Shown here: in pieces, positions 57,476 to 64,000 of the stretch | Position numbering within the stretch: the stretch's first letter is position 1 | Layout: each line of letters starts with the position of its first letter | DNA from: Oscillospiraceae bacterium | GTDB taxonomy: Bacteria > Bacillota > Clostridia > Oscillospirales > Oscillospiraceae | Length of the DNA stretch: 64,000 nt | Direction: 5' to 3' | Assembly: GCA_009785525.1 (NCBI GenBank) | Contig: WQWC01000003.1 | Coordinates: 1 to 64,000 of the forward strand | Made by a program: the position numbers and the translations under genes | Notes under the pieces: generated by a model | Told to the model about the DNA's origin: nothing | What the model saw: the letters and a program-made list of their open reading frames with translations, nothing else | The model's database searches: none

Positions 57476-59079
57476 CGATCCAATTTATGATGACAAGCGA
57501 CAAAATGCCCCTCGTCAATTTCCTCCAACAGCGGCGGGACCTGTTTGCATATGTCGGTGACATATTGGCATCTCGTATGGAATTTGCATCCCGGCGGCGG
57601 ATTGACGGGACTTGGGATGTCGCCTTCAAGAATTTTCATCTCTTTTTTCGCGCCGGCGGCATCTGTGGTCGGAATAACATCTAAGAGTGCCGCAGTATAC
57701 GGGTGCGCAGGGTGTGCGAAAAGCTTCGCCGCAGGGCTAAGTTCTACAAAACTGCCCAAGTACATGACGCCGACCTGGTCGCTGATATACTTGATAACCG
57801 ACAAATCATGCGAGATGAACAAATACGACAGGTTTGATTTTTCGCGCAAGTCCTGCAACAGGTTGATAATCTGCGATTGTATTGACACGTCCAGTGCACT
57901 GACAGCTTCGTCGCACACGACAAAATGCGGCTTGACAGCCAACGCACGCGCTATGCCGATGCGCTGACGCTGCCCGCCGGAGAATTGGTTGGGATAGCGG
58001 TGCAGCATATAGGGCGCGAGACCGCACTCTTCCATGACTTGTATGACCTGCTCTTGCTGGCGCCGCCCACTGCGTTTGAAAAACTTATGTGTGCGCATCC
58101 CCTCACTGATGATCTGTCCGACAGTCATGCGCGGGTTAAGCGAACTGTACGGGTCCTGGAATATTATTTGCATATTATTGCGCATTAGCCGCATTTCACT
58201 ATATTTCAGGAGCGCCAAGTCAATACCGTCACTGCGGTGTGCCTCGTGCTCGGCAAAAGCGGGGTCGTTTTCGCATTTTTTGCGCAAATCTTCAATAACG
58301 GTGTATTTGCTCTGCAGTAGTTCTCCGATACGGGCCTCCTTTTGCTCAAGAGCCGTTTTTGCTCGGAGCAATTTCTCACGGCGGGCGTCACTGCTTCTTG
58401 CAAAGTAAATACCGCGTTTGGGATTAAGGCTCAGAGTGAGGATAAGCCTGCCTTTTGGGAGGGTTTTTCGCATTTCGGCAAGTTCATAATCAATCTCGGC
58501 GATATCCAGCTCAGCTGCTTCAATACGGTGACGTGCGCGAACCCGTGCCTTGGCTACCGAATATAACTCACAGTATGCCGATTGAACGGCTTTTAAATCG
58601 GCGCTGATAAGCAGACCGCCCATCAAATTGACAACGGGCAAATAAGCCGCCTCATACTGCTGCTTGGCGCGGTTGTGAGCATCAATTTTTGCAAAATCAT
58701 CGGGGTCATTTGCCCATTCATCGGCTTTTTTTTCATAAAGCGCAGCCAGCGAGGTAATTTTGGCGCGGCGTTTTGGCAGTGATTTGGCAAGTTGCTTTAT
58801 ATAGTACGGCGCAATATCGTCCAGAGTTTTACCGAAATACAAGATACTGCCTTGCGTCTGTTTATACAGTTGCAACAGCACACGCCCGAATGTCGATTTG
58901 CCGCAGCCGGATTCACCGACTATGCCCAAAGTCTCACCATCGTAAATATTTAAATCAATTCCGTCATTGGCCTTGACGAACATGTTGCGTTTGCCGCGGA
59001 CGGGGAAGTATTGTTTCAGCCCGCGAATCTTAAACAGGATTTTTCTGTCGTTTTCCATGTGTGATGCCAAACCTTTCAT
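57472..59079 (-). CDS. oppF: oligopeptide ABC transporter ATP-binding protein OppF with ~200-aa insertion
   Basis: Walker A GESGCGKSTFGRVLL, QIIFQDPYSSLNPRM, SGGQRQRIGIARALAVKPHFVVCDEAVSALD; insertion aa ~88-293. Confidence 0.9.
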   Translation of the reverse strand: MKGLASHMENDRKILFKIRGLKQYFPVRGKRNMFVKANDGIDLNIYDGETLGIVGESGCGKSTFGRVLLQLYKQTQGSILYFGKTLDDIAPYYIKQLAKSLPKRRAKITSLAALYEKKADEWANDPDDFAKIDAHNRAKQQYEAAYLPVVNLMGGLLISADLKAVQSAYCELYSVAKARVRARHRIEAAELDIAEIDYELAEMRKTLPKGRLILTLSLNPKRGIYFARSSDARREKLLRAKTALEQKEARIGELLQSKYTVIEDLRKKCENDPAFAEHEAHRSDGIDLALLKYSEMRLMRNNMQIIFQDPYSSLNPRMTVGQIISEGMRTHKFFKRSGRRQQEQVIQVMEECGLAPYMLHRYPNQFSGGQRQRIGIARALAVKPHFVVCDEAVSALDVSIQSQIINLLQDLREKSNLSYLFISHDLSVIKYISDQVGVMYLGSFVELSPAAKLFAHPAHPYTAALLDVIPTTDAAGAKKEMKILEGDIPSPVNPPPGCKFHTRCQYVTDICKQVPPLLEEIDEGHFVACHHKLDR

Positions 59080-59116
59080 GTTCTAGAGTACAGCGGAGTA
59101 TTTTTTGCGGGGTGGG

Positions 59117-60148
59117 TTACCCCTGTTTTCTGCCGCTTTTATCCGCGTAGAAACAGCGGACCTTATGACCGGGAGCTACTTCCATGAGAGCGGGGTGCTC
59201 CTGTTCGCACTTTTCGGTGCGGTGCTTGCATCTGGGCGCGAAATTACAGCCGACTGGCAAATCAAGCGGATGCGGCACCGCGCCGGGAATTGCCTCCAAT
59301 CGCACGCCTGCGGGAGTATCCAGCCGCGGGATGGAGTGCATCAGTCCATCGGTATACGGGTGACTGTATCTGTCCCCCTGGAAAATCATTGCGCTTTCCG
59401 CCATTTCAACCACCTCGCCGCAGTACATGACGACCACGTCATCCGCCATTTGGTTGACAACGCCCAAGTCATGCGTGATGAACAAAATGCTTGTACCCTT
59501 TTCGGCTTTAAGCTCGTTCATCAGTTTCAGCATTTGCGCCTGAATGGTGACATCCAGCGCGGTGGTCGGCTCATCGGCGATGAGAATATCGGGCTTGCAC
59601 GCCAATGCCATAGCTATCATCACGCGCTGGCGCATACCACCTGAGAGCTGGAACGGATATTGCTTCGCCACGCGTTCCGGATTCGGTATTTTTACGTCAC
59701 TTAGAATCCTAACGACCTCACGATTCGCCTGCCTCTTGCTCATATTCTGATGAATCATAAACGGCTCACGCAATTGACGCTCTACCGTAAAGACAGGATT
59801 CAGGCTGGTCATCGGCTCCTGAAATATAACACTGATTGCGTTGCCGCGGATTTTACGCATTTGCCGGTGGTTTAATTTCGATATGTCCTCGCCGCGTAAA
59901 TATATCTCACCATCGGCGATATAGCCGTTGGAGTCGAGCAATTTGAGTATACTCATCGCGCTGACTGATTTTCCCGAGCCGGACTCGCCGACTACGCCGA
60001 GCGTTTTGCCTGACTCAATAGAATACGACACGCCGTTGACGGCTTTGACAAGCCCGCGCCTGGTTTGAAAATATGTGTGGAGGTCGCGCAGTTCAATCAG
60101 GGTGGAAGTGTTTCCTTGCGCGGCACTGTTGATGATTTTCTCGCTCAT
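59117..60148 (-). CDS. oppD: oligopeptide ABC transporter ATP-binding protein OppD
   Basis: GESGSGKSVSAMSIL, LSGGMRQRVMIAMALACKPDILIADEPTTALDVT, C-terminal CNFAPRCKHRTEKC. Confidence 0.95.
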   Translation of the reverse strand: MSEKIINSAAQGNTSTLIELRDLHTYFQTRRGLVKAVNGVSYSIESGKTLGVVGESGSGKSVSAMSILKLLDSNGYIADGEIYLRGEDISKLNHRQMRKIRGNAISVIFQEPMTSLNPVFTVERQLREPFMIHQNMSKRQANREVVRILSDVKIPNPERVAKQYPFQLSGGMRQRVMIAMALACKPDILIADEPTTALDVTIQAQMLKLMNELKAEKGTSILFITHDLGVVNQMADDVVVMYCGEVVEMAESAMIFQGDRYSHPYTDGLMHSIPRLDTPAGVRLEAIPGAVPHPLDLPVGCNFAPRCKHRTEKCEQEHPALMEVAPGHKVRCFYADKSGRKQG

Positions 60149-60149
60149 A

Positions 60150-62033
60150 TTAACCCCTCCCGTTCAATCTGGGATCCAGCGCGTCGCGCAGTCCGTCGCC
60201 CATGGTGCTGATGCTAATTGTTGACAAGCCCAAGAATATCGCGGGGAACAACCAGCGCCACCAGTGGTTTACAATCGTAACAGAGTCGCGGGCGGAGTTT
60301 AGCATATTGCCCCAGGTTGGTGTCGGCGGAAGAACGCCGAACCCAAGGAACGAGAGCGTTGACTCAATCAGCAATGAATTTGCAAGACTCAGCGTAATCA
60401 GAACTAACACAACGCTCAGTACGTTGGGCATCAAGTGTTTGAAGATAATACTGCTGTTACGCACGCCCATGGCGCGGGCGGCAACAACAAACTCCTGCTC
60501 ACGCATGGACAGAATTTGCGCACGAGTCTGGCGTGCAAAGCCCGGCCATAAGAGGAACCCCAGCAATATCATAATCATAGAAATACGCCCTGTCTCAGTT
60601 ATTTCAGGGAAACGTGCCGGAATAATGACCGACATAACCATGACAAGCGGCAGGAACGGAATAGACTCCATAACCTCTGCTATACGCATGATAATCATAT
60701 CCGGCCACTTTCCGAAATATCCGGCGATACCGCCCAAAGTCACACCCAAAAACGTTGCCACGATAACCGCAATAAAGCCGATGGAAAAGGTAGTCCGCCC
60801 GCCGTGTATAACGCGGCGGAACAAATCACGGCCATTCTCATCGGAACCCATCAGATAGCCGCGATGCCCCCAGGTTGTTACCTCGCCGTCCGCGTCAACG
60901 GCGGCGTTTTTGAAATAGCCTACAAAAATCTCAATATTGCCCGATGTGCCGTCAGGCGAGTTGGCCTGGCCCAAATGGTTATATCCCCAGCTGTAGACTG
61001 AACCGTCATCAAGCAACGCGGAGAAATGCCAGCGGCCGCCCTCAATCTGCACAACACGACCCTGTATCGGATGATCCGGCGCAAGTATAGAATATGCGTC
61101 GCGGCGTATAGGGTTCGGCGCGATTGTCCACGTTACAACCGTGCCGTCATAAAGCAGTGCGGCATATACACCGTCAGTCATCGCGACATCAACGGCGCGG
61201 CCCTGAACGTGACCAGGTACTTCCCCGGGAATGTTTTCGCCGTCCTCACCCGTAGCGGCAACTTGTCCGCCGCCGCGCACCGGTGCGTATACACGCCCGT
61301 CATATGTCAGCACAATCGCGGAGACGGTACCCATGTCAAAAGCTGTGACTTGCCCCGCAAAGTTTCGGTTTGGATAACGGTGCGGACTCCAGAAATTCGT
61401 GTCATTACCCCAAAGAATCAGGTCACCCTGGTCGCACAATGCCATGCTTACCCATGACCCAGCGCGGATGTCAATAATATTGCGGCCGTTCAAACGCTCC
61501 GGCACGTCCAGCGTCTCTAAGTGTGTGCCGATGCCCCATGCAGTCACACGGCCCGATTCTTCGACTGCGACGATATGATCCAGTCCGGCGGACACCATGC
61601 GCAGGGGACCCATGCCATTAAACACTATGTTAGTATCCGGCGGCAGTGTGCGGCTGCGGCGCCAACCGTGTCCGTGCCGCAAACCATCATGCAAGTCGCC
61701 CCACATGTGCAATCCGCCGTTACGGTCAACGCCCACGCCGAAGCGAGATCCGAAAGAAATATCCCGCGCGTTATTGCGCAGATTACCGGGCAGACTTAAC
61801 ATATTCAGCCCCGGGCGGACATTCATCTGTGTTGAGTCAAGATGTGTGTGATCTGTTGGCGTCAAAGCTGCAAAAACAAACACGAAAATAACAATTGTTA
61901 TGAAAATGACCAAGCCGATAATACTCAGCTTCCGGCGCAAGAAATTCTTTAAAGCTGTGCGTCCCGGGCTTTGGACCAACTCTTCCTGGAAGATGTCTGT
62001 CTTTTTTTTCTTTCTCTTGAAAAATTTCATCAT
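60150..62033 (-). CDS. oppC: oligopeptide ABC transporter permease OppC with inserted RCC1-like beta-propeller
   Basis: N-terminal TM, seven RCC1-like repeats (aa ~85-392), then GSDENGRDLFRRVIHGGRTTFSIGF and permease EAA region ARAMGVRNSSIIFKHLMPN. Confidence 0.92.
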   Translation of the reverse strand: MMKFFKRKKKKTDIFQEELVQSPGRTALKNFLRRKLSIIGLVIFITIVIFVFVFAALTPTDHTHLDSTQMNVRPGLNMLSLPGNLRNNARDISFGSRFGVGVDRNGGLHMWGDLHDGLRHGHGWRRSRTLPPDTNIVFNGMGPLRMVSAGLDHIVAVEESGRVTAWGIGTHLETLDVPERLNGRNIIDIRAGSWVSMALCDQGDLILWGNDTNFWSPHRYPNRNFAGQVTAFDMGTVSAIVLTYDGRVYAPVRGGGQVAATGEDGENIPGEVPGHVQGRAVDVAMTDGVYAALLYDGTVVTWTIAPNPIRRDAYSILAPDHPIQGRVVQIEGGRWHFSALLDDGSVYSWGYNHLGQANSPDGTSGNIEIFVGYFKNAAVDADGEVTTWGHRGYLMGSDENGRDLFRRVIHGGRTTFSIGFIAVIVATFLGVTLGGIAGYFGKWPDMIIMRIAEVMESIPFLPLVMVMSVIIPARFPEITETGRISMIMILLGFLLWPGFARQTRAQILSMREQEFVVAARAMGVRNSSIIFKHLMPNVLSVVLVLITLSLANSLLIESTLSFLGFGVLPPTPTWGNMLNSARDSVTIVNHWWRWLFPAIFLGLSTISISTMGDGLRDALDPRLNGRG

Positions 62034-62042
62034 TACACCTTC

Positions 62043-63044
62043 CTAATCCAAGCGTACACGCGGGTCTATCAGTACATAAACGAAATCAACAACAAGGTAG
62101 CCGACCAGCGCTATTAAAATAAAAATCGTCTGGATGGCAAGCGCCAGGTCGTAGTCCAGCGACTGCAGGGCATTAATAAGCAAACGCCCCATGCCTCCAA
62201 GCGAGAAAATCGTCTCAATAACAATCGAGCCGGTTAATAGCCCGATAAGCCAGCCGACCAAGCTGGTCACAAACGGAATCAACGAATTGCGGAACGCGTG
62301 TCTGTAAATGACCGAACCCTCACGCAATCCTTTCGCGCGTGCCGTGCGCACATAATCCTGACTCAGCGCGTCAATCATTGAGACGCGTACTATACGCGTT
62401 AACGGCGCCAGTTGCGCAAAAGACAGCACGCCGACCGGCAGGGCTAAAAACGGCAGCCTGTCTAAGAAAATTTCCCAGGCCGACGCGTCCGGATTATGGA
62501 TAAGGAAAAGAGGATCGCCAAACCCGCTGACAGGTGTCAAGCCTAACCAGACGGCGAATATCATAACCCCCAAAATCGCAAGGATAAATATCGGCAGTGA
62601 AAACCCCAACAATGTTGTGGTTTGAATCGAGTTATCATAAATGCCGCCCTTTTTCACGGCCGAGGTAATGCCCAATGGCACAGAAACAAGGAAGACGATC
62701 ACCATGATAATCAGATTCATTTGCAAGGTCACGCGCACCGGGGCGCGCAGCACCTCATTAACCGGACGGCTGAATTGAAGCGACATCCCGAAGTCGCCTT
62801 GCAGCATGTTACCCATCCATCGCAAATACTGAATATGTACGGGTCTGTCCAAACCGAGTCTAGCGCGAATATCATTATAGATAATTTCAAACGCTTCCGG
62901 CGGCAGACGCTGTTCTTCCGGATCCATGAAGCGCAGCACCGGGTCGCCCGGAATAAATTGATAAATAGCGAAAAGCAAGACGCTGATAATAAGAAACACA
63001 ACCACCATATAGAACAATCGTTTCGCCAGATAAAGTAAGAGCAT
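62043..63044 (-). CDS. oppB: oligopeptide ABC transporter permease OppB
   Basis: KRLFYMVVVFLIISVLLFAIYQFIPGDP, RTARAKGLREGSVIYRHAFRNSLIPFVT. Confidence 0.95.
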   Translation of the reverse strand: MLLLYLAKRLFYMVVVFLIISVLLFAIYQFIPGDPVLRFMDPEEQRLPPEAFEIIYNDIRARLGLDRPVHIQYLRWMGNMLQGDFGMSLQFSRPVNEVLRAPVRVTLQMNLIIMVIVFLVSVPLGITSAVKKGGIYDNSIQTTTLLGFSLPIFILAILGVMIFAVWLGLTPVSGFGDPLFLIHNPDASAWEIFLDRLPFLALPVGVLSFAQLAPLTRIVRVSMIDALSQDYVRTARAKGLREGSVIYRHAFRNSLIPFVTSLVGWLIGLLTGSIVIETIFSLGGMGRLLINALQSLDYDLALAIQTIFILIALVGYLVVDFVYVLIDPRVRLD

Positions 63045-63190
63045 CCTCGTATCCTCCGATATTTTCAGTCAACAAATAACAACTGCCTCCAAACCGGTCT
63101 TGGCTGACACTTGTTATCTGTTAACTGAGGCATGGTATGGGGCGGATTGATTTATCCGCCCCATACAATAATTTTCAGTGATTAGTCCGA

Positions 63191-64000
63191 TTACCGGTCA
63201 TATCCATCCAGGTACGCCCAAACGATTGCGCGCTCCCAAGTGAACAGGCTGGTAGGTTCGTAGTTCATCAGACCTTCACGATAGAAGTCATGGAAGATGT
63301 CACTGTTCAACGGCAGAACCGGGAGGATGTAGTTAAAGCGGGCAATGAAGCCTTTCCATGCCTCCAGATACTCTTCACGGTTGGACGCGTTTCTGCGGCC
63401 GAGTGCGTAGCTGTACAGCTCTGCGTCGGTTGTACGTGTCCAGTTCCATTGGCCGAACAGATGCTCATGCGGGCCGTAGCTGAACCAAACGGCGTCAATC
63501 GGAGGAATGCCAAGGCCGCCATTGATCATGCTATAACGATTGTCGGGGTTAAGACCCAGGAGTGCCGGACTGAAGTCAGCTGTTGTGACCCACTCTTGGT
63601 CGAAGTAGATACCAACGCTGTTGGCAGGCTCTGTCATCAGCGAACTGAGGATTGAGCCGATGTCATTTGCGTCGGGGCTTGCCCAGCGCAGAACGAGAGG
63701 CATAAGTTCACCGTCAACCATTTTTGCGCGCGGACCGTCACCGGCTTGCCAAGGCTCGCCGTCGGTGTTATAGATCCAGCCGCCGGCTTCCAGTTCAGCA
63801 GTTGCGTTGGCGAGATTCAGTGTGTAGTTAAAGGTCATCAGACCCGGAACAGCGTCACGATTTTCCTGATACATCCACTGCGCCACGCCGACAAGCGTGT
63901 CGAGAGTGGTTGCGTGGCCTGCGGCCCAGATGTTGTTGAATTCAACACGGTCAAGCGTCCATGCGATAGCGCGGCGAACTTCTACGAATTGCGTCGGTCC
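63191..64000 (-). CDS. oppA: ABC transporter substrate-binding protein, family 5 (partial, truncated by window edge)
   Basis: Frame open to window end: VRRAIAWTLDRVEFNNIWAAGHATTLDTLVGVAQWMYQENRD typical of SBP_bac_5. Confidence 0.85.
   Translation of the reverse strand, partial: GPTQFVEVRRAIAWTLDRVEFNNIWAAGHATTLDTLVGVAQWMYQENRDAVPGLMTFNYTLNLANATAELEAGGWIYNTDGEPWQAGDGPRAKMVDGELMPLVLRWASPDANDIGSILSSLMTEPANSVGIYFDQEWVTTADFSPALLGLNPDNRYSMINGGLGIPPIDAVWFSYGPHEHLFGQWNWTRTTDAELYSYALGRRNASNREEYLEAWKGFIARFNYILPVLPLNSDIFHDFYREGLMNYEPTSLFTWERAIVWAYLDGYDR

Overview
This looks like a chromosomal window from an uncultured or anaerobic clostridial-type Firmicute (inferred from gene content, S-layer SLH protein, glycyl radical enzyme and Opp operon layout). 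Bases 1-5574 hold the right part of a mobilizable element: RepA-like AAA ATPase, MobV-type relaxase, Toprim protein, small ORF and large serine recombinase, abutting a minus-strand initiator tRNA-fMet. The rest is mostly housekeeping and metabolic genes: alaS, hinT-like, mogA-like, an orphan glycyl radical enzyme, SPFH protein, lepA, an OYE-type flavoenzyme, pduL, secG, recJ, relA/spoT, dtd, recD2, comF, mreB, ridA, a DUF1294-metallophosphoesterase fusion, htpG, nitrilase, pyrC, pyrF, GntP permease, a giant SLH protein, paired FAD oxidoreductases, two moeA genes, a MFS transporter and a CoA-transferase. An oligopeptide ABC operon (oppA-B-C-D-F plus a small membrane protein) fills the right end. 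Most striking observations: (1) the OppC permease carries what reads as a complete seven-repeat RCC1-like beta-propeller inserted in its first extracytoplasmic loop, in the same operon as an OppF ATPase with a ~200-aa helical insertion and a translationally coupled novel 73-aa membrane protein; (2) several families of palindromic repeats, many placed so that their terminal GTAGGG supplies the TAG stop codon of the upstream gene; (3) the 3' end of the serine recombinase encodes, on the opposite strand, a textbook terminator for the adjacent tRNA-fMet; (4) an orphan glycyl radical enzyme with a four-cysteine insertion; (5) an FAD oxidoreductase whose nucleotide-binding motif lies upstream of any canonical start codon. 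All product names come from reading the translations by eye; no database search was run.
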